Position numbers and translations under genes: made by a program
Shown: positions 1 to 11,400 of the stretch, piece by piece
Layout of the letters: every line of letters starts with the position of its first letter
Position numbering within the stretch: position 1 is the first letter of the stretch
Assembly: GCA_013398615.1 (NCBI GenBank)
Contig: VZSR01002145.1
Location: 4,009,616-4,073,615 of the forward strand
Direction: 5' to 3'
Length of the DNA stretch: 64,000 nt
Origin: Brachypodius melanocephalos
Lineage: Eukaryota > Chordata > Aves > Passeriformes > Pycnonotidae
The notes under the pieces: model-generated
Told to the model about the DNA's origin: nothing
The model's input: the letters and a program-made list of their open reading frames with translations, nothing else
Databases searched by the model: none

Positions 1-26
1 GTGTGTGTGTGTGTGTGTGTGTGTGT
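1..26. repeat. (GT)n microsatellite
   Basis: A perfect GT dinucleotide run of about 13 units at the window edge; it may extend further to the left. Confidence 0.95.
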
Positions 27-3000
27 CACCTTGTGCGGGGTGCGTTTCTGTGTGCCGTGTCCCTGTGTGTCCCCGTGTCCCCCTTGCGGGATGCCCCGTG
101 TCAGGTGCTCCGCGTTGGGTACCCCAGCACCCGCTGCAGGGCTCCCCTGCTCCCAGGGAGAACCCGCTGGCCTGGGCCTTTCCCACACCACCAGGGAATT
201 GCATCCAAAGCCATTAACCCTGCTCGCCGCTAACCACACCGCTGCCGGGGCCGGTGCCACTGGCACCTGAGGCACCTTTTTGGAGTGACAGGGGTGGGTG
301 GCACTCAGCAAGCTGCTATGCAGTGGGTGGTGGGGGCTCGCAGGGCTGTGGCCACCCCAGTGCCAGTTAATTTTCCCAGAGAGGAATATATGGAGCATCG
401 GGCAAGGGCTGGGATGTGCATCCCTAAATTGTGTGGTTTCCAGCCGGCCTGTGAGATGCAAATTGTCTGGTCAGTGAGTGCCAGAACTAAACTTAGGGCA
501 ATTACAGGAAAGTGTGGGCACATGGCAGTGTATTCCTACACCCCAAGGCTGGCCCTGGCACTGGGGGACCCTGCCCACTGCCCCATCCCAGCTGAGAGCT
601 GAGCATTCCCACAGCACCTGCATCAGCCCTGGACTTTGGCCACTGACGAGCTGTGGCTCGGCCCTTAACCTTTGCCATGGGCTGGGCCGTGCAGGGCGTC
701 AGGCTGTGAATTTGGGGCCGGAAAAGGGTGATGAGGAAGGTATGCACCCTGTGCTGAGGGGGCTGCAACCCACCTGGCCCCCCAAGATGGTCATGGAACC
801 ATGTCCCACCTGGAAGCCCAGCCAAGATCCTACCCCACTAACTCTGGGTCTACCCTGTAAGACCTCTTGAGCTGTGTCATTCCCCAGCTTTGGGGTAAGG
901 CAGGTGCTTGCACCCCATGCACCCTCCTGGCCTGGGGTGACCCCTCATAACCAGTCTGGGTCCCTTTTGCTGTTGGACATGGGGTTCCTGCAGCAGGAGG
1001 GCCTGAAATCCTGCTCTGGCAAGAGCCTGGTGTCACATCCTGGCCGTGACTCAGGTAGATCCAGGATTGTTTTCCTCTTGACACATTCCAGTGTTCCATA
1101 AGGGAAGGCACTGCAGAGGCATTTGGAAAGCCCCTAAATTTCCTTGTTCTGTGGAAAACTTGTGTCCAGCAATGAGCCATCATGTGGGTCAGCCCCCATT
1201 TGCCCTGCGTAGGAGCTGGCCTGGCTGCTCGGAATCGCTGCCAGCAGCTCCTGTTCCCTGGCACGGCATCATCCCTTCCTGGCTGTGCACAGCCAGGCCG
1301 TGGGGTACCCCAACACGGTGTGCCCAAGGAGGGGACAGCCACCAGCTCCTGTGCCAAAGTGGTGTGGGAGCACAGCCCTAGTGCCGGCTTCAGGGAGCAG
1401 AGCAGAGGGGGCAGGCGACCGTGAAACTTGCCGTGCAGGTCCCTGCGCGGGAGCGTGTCGGACGAGATTGCGTCTCGAGGAGGGAAGGAGTGGCTGGGAG
1501 TTTCAGTGAACGCCTTCCTCCCTCCTGGAACTCCCCTGCTCCTTGGCACGGACACGGGGGCTCGTGGCTGTGATGGGGGCACATGAGGAAAGGTGCATCC
1601 AGCTCCTGCTTGGGTGGCTCAGAGAGGACTTTTGGCTTGGGGGGCGTTGAGATGCGTCTCCCTTTCTGCCATCTGGCTCTTCCAAGGTGATGTCCTCATC
1701 TTCTGCCAGCCTGGTGTCACAGCAGCATCCTCGCGTGCAATCCCAGAGCGCGGCCGGCGCCGGCGGGCGCCTCTCCCTTCCCTGTCACGGCTCATGCACG
1801 CCACTGCCCCAAACATGCCTGGCCAAGGGGAGTCCCGGGGCAAGCCCGGGCTGAGTCAGGGAAGGCGCGTTGGGTCTGAATCAGGAGCCAGGAGACGCTC
1901 GGCAGCCACCTCCTGCTCACGGCATCAGCCTGCACCCGTCCGTGCTGGAAGGCTTCTTGGGGAAAAGGGAGCAAACCACAATGGCATCCCACACGGGCTG
2001 GGGACATCAGTGCAGGGCGGATGCTGCGGTCCTTTCCCCAGCCCACAAAAGCCCTGTGTCCCTGCCCCACTGCTGCCTATTGTGGCCCTGAGTGGGGCAC
2101 ACGTGGCTGCGGCAGTGGCCGCCAGTGCTGCCTGATTAGCGATGCGGCTGGGAACGCTGTTCCCCCTTTTTGTTGAGCGTACAAAGGCTGGGAGGCAGCC
2201 TGTGTGCCGGGAGAGAAACCACCAAAGAGGACAAAGAGCGCGCTGGCCGCCTGTCTCCAGGCGCTGTGGCTCTATCCAGCACCTGCCTGGCGAGTGGCTC
2301 TGCTCCCAAGGGACCCCTGGGATGGATCCCAGCAGCCCCTGCCCTGCCATAGGGTGAGCACTGGGTGCTCCCAGGAGTGCAGCCCCTTTGTACAGCTTCA
2401 GGGATGCCCAGGCGGCTGTGGTAGTGGTGGCACATGTCACACAGCAGGGACAGGAACAGGTGCAGGTGGTTCCCTCTCTGCCATTGTCTGTGCTGAGGCC
2501 CTGGCGCAGGGGAGCAGCCTCCAGGATGGCACAGCCACGGTGCCCTTTGTGACAGCACTTGCTGTGGGTCATGAGAAGGAGCTGTGCTGTCCCCTGGTTT
2601 GGGTCAGTGATCACCCCACAGCCAGCAGTTCTGGGAGAGGAGAAAGGAAGTGGGTTGTTTTCATGTGTTTTGGGGCCCTGCCCTCCCCAGGTCTTGCTGT
2701 GGGTCTGGGTAAAGCCCCAGGTGCTGCAGGGAGGGCAGAGCAGCCAGAGCCCTGGGGCTGGGTGGTGTGGACACGACTCTGGCAGCCCCTCTGGCCATGC
2801 AAACCTGACCTTGTCCCTCAGGCTGCTTCCCCTCACTGCCTCAGAGGTATCCACCAGAGCCAACACTGTGCCATGGCTTGCAGGGCACTGTCCTCACCTG
2901 CCCTGTGGCCAGGCTTCTCCCAGGCATGTGTGCTCCTGGCCCAGCCCCCAGGGGCAGCGAGGTTCAGGGAGTTCCCTGCCATCCCTGTATGGCTTTGCCA

Positions 3001-4342
3001 AGGGAAAACCGGGTTTCCCTTGTCCCACTGGGTGTGTTCAAGGGCAGTGGAGACCAAGTGCCTTTGCAGGGAGATGGTCCAGGCAGTGATGCTGATGCAG
3101 TACTGATGCTGCGCTGGAGCCAAGGTGCAGCTTGGCACAGCACAGCACATCCATGCACCCTAGGCAGAGCCTGCACTCCCACCAAGGGCAGCGCTACCCA
3201 TCCCTACAGCTGCCTGAACCTCATCCCCACACCCATTGGAGAGCTCTAAAGCAGATTCTTCAAACGTGGGGAGCTTTCCTGTTGTCCTTTGTGCTGAGGT
3301 TAAGTTCCTGTGCAGTTTCCTGGCCTGTTATATATAGCTGTCAGCCTGTCCCACGGGCGCTGCCAGCCTCCTGCTCCACTTTGGAGTTGTTTATCCACAG
3401 CCCAAGCGCTCGATGGAGCCTGGGGGGGGCTACCAGTTACCCCAGGGGCAGAGGAGTCCCATAGCACCCCATGCAGGGTGAGACTGTGGGTGCCCCCAGG
3501 CACTGGGTGTCCCCAGACACTGGGTGCACATGGGGTTTTCCAGGAGGGAGCTGGGTTTTCTGCCCAGCCGTGGTTTTCCCACTGGAAGCTGGGTGCTCCC
3601 CCCGCTCTGCGCGGGATGCCCGAATGAAAGAGCGACTGTTCCTGGAGGTCGCCGGCAGCGTCACGAGCCTCTACGTCGCCCTGGCTAAAATTAGACACTT
3701 ATCAGTGTTGGGAGGGATGTGATTTTACAGGTTCCTGTTTATTAGAGCAACCTTCGCTCCAGGCCGTGTTTCCGGCTCCTCCCTGGTGGGGACACTGCCC
3801 ACGGCAGCCCCTGTGGTTTGCGGTGGCCGGAGCCAGGATGAGCAGCAGAAAGGCCTCTGTTTCCTCAACAAGGGGCTTTTGAACAGCAGGCAGGACGTTG
3901 GTGGCTGGATGGAATGGGGGATTTTACCCTGGGGAGTGTCCCTGCCGGTAGTAACTGCTGCAAAAGCCACTGGGATATTTTCTTCCCTGCCCACCCGTGC
4001 TGCTCCAAAACAGCTCCTGAGCTGCTGAGGGTCTTGCCTCCAATCAGCCCTGGTGCCAGGCAGTGCCAGGCTTCTGGGCTTCTCTTCGGGCAACCCTGGG
4101 GATACAGGGCCATCCCTGTTGTATCCCTGGGGCTTGGTACCCATCCGACGTGAGGACACATTGACTGGGGCAGTCTCAGCCCTGTGGTGCTGCAGTCCTC
4201 AGGGAGGATGGGAATACTGGAACATGGCCCAGGGGTTGGGGTTGGCAGCTAGGGTGATCAGTGGGGTGAATGGAGGGGTGGTGGGTGGGTGTTGGCCGTG
4301 CTGCTCTCTGATGGCACCAATCCTGTCTGTCCTTCTGCACAG
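27..4342. other. Non-coding sequence before the first MYO18A coding exon
   Basis: No convincing exon is seen. In vertebrates the MYO18A start codon lies in the second exon, so this is probably intron 1, though part could be promoter. A TTATATATAG box fitting the MEF2 pattern lies at 3328-3337. An AT-richer block at about 3665-3755 stands out from the GC-rich surroundings. Open frames here lack codon bias and family resemblance. Confidence 0.6.
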
Positions 4343-4417
4343 GCGGCTGTGCCGTGACCAGCGCCCCAGCCCAGTGCCCTGCAGTGGGGGCAAGAGCGCC
4401 CCAAGCCCCCATCCACC

Positions 4418-5425
4418 ATGTTCAACCTGATGAAGAAGGACAAAGAGAAGGATGGGGCCCGCAAGGAGAAGAAGAAAGAGAAAAAGGAGCGAATGTCGGC
4501 AGCTGAGCTCAAGAGCCTGGAGGAGATGAGCATGCGCCGAGGCTTCTTCAACCTCAACCGTGCTTCCAAGAGGGACTCCAAGACCCGCCTGGAGATCTCC
4601 AACCCCATCCCCATTAAAGTGGCCAGTGGCTCCGAGCTGCACCTCACAGATATTGACTCTGACAGCAACCGGGGCAGCGTCATCTTGGACTCAGGCCACC
4701 TGAGCACAGCCAGCTCCAGCGACGATCTCAAGGCGGACGACACCAACTTCAAGGGCTCGGTGCTGCAGCGGGCAGCCAAGTTTGGCTCCTTGGCCAAGCA
4801 GAACTCCCAGGTGATTGTCAAACGCTTCTCCTTCTCCCAGAAGAGCCGGGATGAGAGCACCTCAGAGACCTCCACGCCCTCTGAGCACTCGGCAGCCCCC
4901 TCCCCGCAGGTGGAGGTGCGCATGCTGGAGACCCCCCTGGAAAAGCAGGGAGCTCCCCCCGGACAGCCCTGCACCCCTCCCGCCGCCTCCCTGCGTGCCA
5001 GGGTGCCGGAGCTCGTCGGCAAGAGGTTCCCGGCCGAGCTGCGGCTGCCCGCCCTGGTGCCCCCCCAGCCCCCCACCCCACGGCAGCTGGAGCTGCAGAG
5101 GCGCAACACGGGCGATTTCGGCTTCTCCCTGCGCCGCACCACCATGCTGGACCGGGGCCCCGACGGGCAGGTGTACCGGCGCGTCGTGCACTTCGCCGAG
5201 CCCGGAGCCGGCACCAAAGACTTGGCCTTGGGCTTGGTGCCGGGCGACCGGCTAGTGGAGATCAACGGGCGGAACGTGGAGAACAAATCCCGGGATGAGA
5301 TCGTGGAGATGATCCGGCAGTCGGGGGAGACGGTGCAGCTGAAGGTGCAGCCCATCCTGGAGCTGAGCGAGCTGAGCCGCTGCTGGCTGCAGGGCGGCCA
5401 GGGGACACGCCGTGCTGCCTGGGAT
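4418..5425 (+). CDS. MYO18A: MYO18A coding exon 1: KE-rich region and PDZ domain
   Basis: The exon begins after AG at 4341-4342 and carries 75 bases of 5' UTR before the ATG. It codes residues 1-336. It opens with a Lys/Glu-rich stretch after [11 protein letters not shown]. The PDZ domain carries the peptide-binding loop as GDFGFSLRR and includes [13 protein letters not shown]. The donor GTGAGT follows at 5426, phase 0. This exon is what distinguishes alpha-type from shorter forms. Confidence 0.96.
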
Positions 5426-8400
5426 GTGAGTAACACTGTCCCCACCGCGGGCACTGCCAGGCCTGGCTCCTGCCTGCACCAGCGTCCTTGCAGGGCTGTT
5501 TGGGTTGGCAGGGGCTGTGGGAAACAGCGGGTACCAGGGCTGCTCCAGCCAGGAGTGATGCACAGGGAGGAGTGGGAGGCTGTGGTTGGGATGCAGCGGT
5601 GATGCATCAGGTCTTGCAAATCATCACTGGTGGGTTTTGCCCCCCAAGGTGCTCAGGGTGCTGTTGGGTTGGGTTTGCCTCCTGCCAGAGGGGCCGCAGG
5701 AGAGCCCAGCTCTGTGTTGCCTGCGGGAAGTCTATCCTCATCTCTGCTGACAGAGCACAGTCCAGCTGAGAAGGGAGCTTTGCTCCTCACTGCCAGGAAA
5801 TTCCTAAGGCTACTTTGCAGAAGGACATTGCCTGCTCCACTGCCCACGCTGGCGTCCCCCACTGGGATCCTCCCGGGGGACTGGGGCAGGCACACAGAGT
5901 GCCAGGGGCCGGGAGCTGCTGCTGGCGCGCGCAGCCCTGCGTGCGCGGCTGCTCCTGCTGCTGTATAAATAGAAACTTAATGGCTGGGTGACCCACATCC
6001 CTCATGCCTGCTGCCCAGCACTGCTGACCCTGCTGCAGGCTAACCACTGTCCTGCCCAGCCGGGTACTCCAGCAGAGCCCCCCAAATGCCAGCATCCTGC
6101 AGGGCTGGACCCCTCTCCATGGTGGCAAGGGGTGCAGCAGCGTGATGTTTAATTTAGAGTGTAACTGGACTTGTTTAGCGTATTTTTAAGCCTTCCTTAG
6201 GGGGAGGAGAGTGCCTGTGCCTGCAGAGCAGGTTGTCTGCACTGAGGAGAGCCACACTATGCATGGCAAGGCCCTGTGCCTGCGAGATGGTGGCCAGGAT
6301 GGAGTGAGGGTGACCGCGGGGCTCCGTGTGCTCCTCGAGCAGATGCCGGCACTGCGGGGTGGAGTCTGCACGGAGCCAGAGAGCGGTGGCTTTCCCGCAG
6401 CTCCTCCCGGAGCCCTGCAGGCATCACCGGGCAGTGCTGCCTGGATAACCCCTGGTGGAATAACCCTGTGTGGACACGGGGCACGGTTGTCACCGTGTCG
6501 CAGCGCCTTGGCACGGAGGCAGGTGTGCGTAGGATGTCGGCACACGCGGAGCCAGCGAGGTGCTTGTGCCTTCCAGGAATGCCTGGCTTGGCTGGGAAGA
6601 GGGAGAGGAGACGCTGGTGCCCTTGGGGCTGCATGGGAGAGGCTGCAACGTGCAGCCGTGTGCCAGAACATGGTGTGGTTTGACGGTATCGGCTGGTGGG
6701 AGCTGGCCAGAGGGATGGCAGTGGCTGTGTCTTGGGGTTGCCACTGCAGCACAGGCACCTCTCAGCACAGGATGCCTCCTCCTCCTCCTGCGTGGTGCAC
6801 CAGAGTGACACACTGTGCCTTTGCCAGTGCTAGGGAGCCCAGACTGGGGTGCTGGGTGCAGTTGGGGGTCCCTCACACAAGGTGCTGGCAGACAGGGAGG
6901 CTCGGCTCTCCCCCAGGCCCCACTAAGCTCCCTGGAATGTTTCTGGTCCTAATTTAAATAAAAATGATCCTTTTTGAAACAGGAAATTATAGACATATTT
7001 TGGGCTGTTGCTCTGGAAGCCCCTCCCTGGCTGGAGCGGGCTGGTGCTGGGTTCTCTGTGCACCATGGGGGGTTTAACCCCCTCACTGGGTCTGTGCTGA
7101 GTCTCCCTTGTCCCCATGGACCTGGCTGGGCAGTGACAGCACCCGCTGTGTCTTGGGGGGGTTGTCAGTGCTGTGGGGTGACAGGGGCCAGCTGATGGCA
7201 CAGCGTGGCCGGGCGTTGGGGCTGGGGTGAAACCCTCTCCATGTCCCAGCCTTGCTCCCAGTGCGGGGCAGCTGGGCTGGCTCGGCTCCACGCTCGTATT
7301 TATTTATTTACCGGCGAAATTCCTCAGGCGTGCGCCGGCCCAGCAGAAATATTCCAGAAACGCCTCTGACCACTCCAGTGCTTCAGCAGGGCCACAGGCA
7401 TCCGGTGGCTGTGCTGGCCAATCTTGTCCTTGGGCACCCAGGTCGCTGTCCCCAGGGTGCAAGGCCACTGCGCCATGGCACGGCTGGGTTCCCTGTGTCC
7501 CACCCTGGTGTGGGGCTCTCATCATGTCAGAAGCACTTTTATCATTCTTCCGTGCTTGGGAAGTTCTTGACTTGGCTCTTTTCCTGCTCTCACTGGGGGG
7601 TTGGTGCTGCTGCGGTGTCCCAGCGTGGGGAGGTCCTGGGAGGGGACTTGAGTCCAGTGTGCTCAGCCGTGGGCCAGTGTGTGTGTGCCTGCTGAATTTC
7701 CTGGCTTAAGAATGAGAGAAATATGCTGGCCAGGCAGAAATGCTGCTGTCACCAAACAGCTGGGCTGGGCATCCCAGTGGAGGTCGCTGCCTGCCTGGTG
7801 CTGCCTGGGGACACCCGTGTCACTGCAGACACTCTCTGCTGTGTTATGCCAGCCCTGCCAAGGGTGTTTGATGTGGCCTGTCCCTTGTGCGGTGGGGTGT
7901 GCCAGGCTGGGTCCCCCTGTTTCCTCTGGGAATGTTTTTTTGCTTAAGGCACACCTGTCTCCCTTCAGTTGGGCAGGGGCCTGCTCAGCTGCCAGCTGGG
8001 GTCTCAGTGTGCCATGCCTGTGTCACCGCTGCTCCTCCATGCCACCAGCGTGCCTGGCTCCCTGCCACCAACTCCTCCTGCATGGGGAGGCCCCCGACCC
8101 CCAGCCCCTTGTCCACTGCCCCACTCCCCCTGTTTCCAGAGAGACTTTGGACTTCCAGAGGCAGCTTTGCCATGAAAACATCTTTACCGTGGGCTATCTG
8201 TCCCCGAGAACATTTTGAGGGCATCTCGTTCATAGCAAAGCCAGAGGAGGAGCAGGAAGTGTCAGGGTCTCACCGCTCTGCACCACACCAGGCACCCCGG
8301 GGTTTGGACTGTGCAGCCCCACCCTTTGAGGCTCAGAGCCCTCCGTGGCTCCCCTCAAGCTGCCCTTGGCTCGGGGGTGTTTTTCCCACTCTCTCCGTGC

Positions 8401-11400
8401 GGGCGGTGGATGGAGGCCGGGCATTTCCCCGCGGCGGAGCCCACATCACTTCCTCTGGCGGTGACGGTGCTGGTGGCGAGGCCCCACTGCCCGCCTGTCC
8501 CCCCCCAGCTCTCCCTCCGGCTGCTGCTGTGCCGGCGGGCCCCTCGCATTCCTGGGCTATTTTTAGGGTGGCCCTATCAGCCCAGCTGTCCCGGCTGCCG
8601 CCCCACTAGTGCCTCTCCCGTGCGGTGCCGCGCTCGCCCCAGCGGAAGCCCTTCTTCTCCTGGCTCCCTCTGGTAAGGTGGGGACCCCTGGCGTGGCCAG
8701 CACGGCTTTGGGGAGCACGAGGAGGGTACGTGGGGGACAGTCCCGGTGCTGGGATGGGGGATTGTGAGGCTGAACCCACCCCTGGGGCGCTTTGGGGTTG
8801 TTTGTTGTGGGGACCTCGTGGCCGGTGCTCTCTGGAGATCTTTGTGGCAGTGCCAGGCTGCTCGGAGCTGGGAGCACTGTGGACAGAGGGTTTGGGGATT
8901 CTGACCCACAGGTGGGTTCATCTCCAGACCCCCATGCTCAGCCTGTGCTCTAGGCACTGGCGTTTCACACCACGGTGACAGTTTTGGGGGGACAGGGGAC
9001 CCCTCAGGGATGTACTCCCAAACTGCTGGGTTGCTTTGGTGGCCAGGTGCTCCCCTGTGCCACTCCTGGCCCTGAGAGGGGGCTTCTCCCCAGCGGCCCC
9101 AGGCACAACCTGGGCTTGGACAGTGGGTGCCATCCCGGGCAGCAGGTCCCACCAGAGCTGCTGGCACGGGGTCAGGCTCAGAATAAACCCAGGCAGTCAG
9201 GGCAAGCAAGGAGCTGGGGCAGAAAATATCCCTTCCCTCACCCTGGCATTTGCTTACCACAGCGGCCTGGCCCGCTTAGGGGAGCGGGGCCACGGTTCTT
9301 CAGCCTGACTAAAGGGGTTTTTTTTACACAGTGAGTTTTGCTGGGTCTCAGACTGGTCACCTGTCTGTTCCCAGAGCCCCTCTTGTGTTTATATGCTGAG
9401 CAGGTCCAAGTGGGCTCAGACCCCCATTCCTGAGGATCTCATGTGGGGAAGGGCAGGTGCCTGTGCCCTGTGCTGTGGTTTGGGGTCCTGTGTGCTGTCC
9501 CCAGCCCGTCTCACCTCTCCCTCTCTCCCCAGCCAGGGCTGCGGCTCCATGAGACATCACCATGGCGTTCTCATCCCGGTTTGCGTTCTGGGAGCAGAAG
9601 GGAAGTCTCTCTTGCATGTTTGCCTGCGCCCCACGTTTGGGTCATGCTCCTGACCAGCTCCCCCAGTTTGCCCAGTGCTGGCACCGTGTTTGGAGCAGCA
9701 CTCGTGGCCTCACTGTGCTGCAGTGACAGGGGCTGTGCTGGGCAATCGGGAGCTTGGCCAAGGCTGGGGTCACCAGCACAGCCGTGCATGTGGTCACTAA
9801 CACCATCACTAACAGCTTTGCGAGTGTCTGGTGCAGCCCCTAACACCGTGTGAGCCACCCCAGTGCCACCAGAGCTGCTGTGTGGTGGCCACAGCATGCA
9901 CCACACGCCGCCACTCCGTGTCACAGCAGTGGCACTCAGAGACACAGCTCAGGGCAGGGTTTGGCTGCCCACCCCAACCCCCAGAGGCCCCTGGTTTCCC
10001 CGGGTCAGCAGGGATCTGGCATGTCCCACGTGCGGCTGCTGCAGAGATTAGCTGGTGACACTTTAAACGTGATGTGACACCGGGGTGGGGGTGACGTGTA
10101 GAATGACAGAACCCTGCAGGAGGGATGGTGGGACTCTGAGCCACCAGGCAGGCAGAGCACATACCTCTCCCACTTTTGGTGTTTGCCATAACTAGGGTTC
10201 ATCTCTGTGCTTCATCCCCGTTTTTTTGGCTGATGGGAAGCCTGGAAGGACACACGTCCTTGGCCCTGCAGTGGGCTGCAAATCAAGGCTGGCATGGAGT
10301 GATAGTCCCAGGGGGGTTTCCAGCAGCAAGGACCCACAGTGGGCTGAAACATGCTCCTCTTGTTTGTCTGACCCTCAGGTCAAGGACGAGGACAAATCTT
10401 TAGCTGTGAAAAGACCCGTGAAGGAGGACGGGGCTGTAAGTGTCACAGGGCACGGGCAGGGTGGAGCTTTTGGGGATAGGGCTCATCCTCGGTGGGAACA
10501 GCCCCTGTCACAGGGCCTGGGGACACCATGCAGGGTCATGGGCTTTGTGATGCCCTGAGCACTGAGTTTTATGCCCACGCTGGCAGCCTGAGGGTTGAAT
10601 GGTCACTGTTTGTAGGACAGGGAGGTCACCACTGCTCCCTGCCCTAGGATCCATTGTGGGGCTGTAGGTTGGTGGGGAAGGGTGCTGTGCCCCAGTGCTG
10701 GGGTCTGGCCAGGAGCTGTGCTCCATGGCAGGGCAAAGCCCTGGACACCACCATGTCCCAAAGGGCAGTGGAGGCTGGGCCTCCACTCACACCGGTGTCG
10801 TTGTGGCTGCAGTCAGAGAGCCCGAAGGACGCAGCACCTGCAATCCCGAAAGCTGAACCCCCAAAAGCCGAGCCCCCAAAACCTGAGCCTGCAAAGAGCC
10901 CTGAACCTGCAAAGAGCCCCGAGCCACCTCCTGGGAGAGGGAAGAGCCCAGAACCGGTGCTGAACGGGGCAGCTGTGAACGGGCTGGAGGGCCCGGCTGC
11001 TGAGGCACAGGGAGAGGACGGCCAGGGGCTCTCCCGCCGCAAGGTGGTCCGGGTGGTGCGCAAGGTGGTCCGCAAAGTTCTGCCAGGGGAGGACGCTGGC
11101 AGTGCCAAGGAGCCAGGCCGAGATGCCAAATCTCCTGAGCCAGTGCCACCCCCAAGAAAGGAGGAAACAGGCCGTACCAGTATTCCAGCTCCCCCAGCCC
11201 CGCCACCTCCCCTCACCGTGGTGTCATCAGCCCCTGCCAAGCCGGAACCCAAGGATGAGATCTCAGAGGGACTCAAAACCCTCATGGCAAAGGGCAAAAC
11301 CAAGGAGCACCGGCCACGGCTCCGGCCAGGGGACAGGCAGGAGAAGCCCCGTGAGGCGGCTGGTGGGGACGCACAGCCGTCCCTGGGCACTGAAACCAAA

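Larger units (their letters stand above)
5426..9532. other. MYO18A intron between the PDZ exon and the alternative start exon
   Basis: Intronic. It holds a TATAAATAG box at 5964-5972, AT-rich islands near 6148-6190, 6940-7010 and 7298-7330, and the muscle-type motif cluster at 8547-8588. I see no exon of the alpha form. Confidence 0.75.

Noticed and set aside
830..2866. Long open frames on both strands in the first 4 kb
   Set aside because: GC-rich DNA gives chance open frames. They overlap each other on both strands, have no family resemblance and no matching splice structure.
2999..3022. Inverted repeat AAGGGAAA ... TTTCCCTT
   Set aside because: Single short 8-base stem with no neighbours; expected by chance in 64 kb.
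4258..5619. 453-codon minus-strand frame opposite MYO18A exon 1
   Set aside because: Shadow of the strongly conserved plus-strand exon; the low-complexity Ser/Arg/Leu composition is the complement of the real protein.
8625..8978. Possible start exon reading [15 protein letters not shown]
   Set aside because: There is no ATG in this frame (the first codon is GTG and TAG lies just upstream). Kept only as a possible 5' UTR exon or 30-base cassette.
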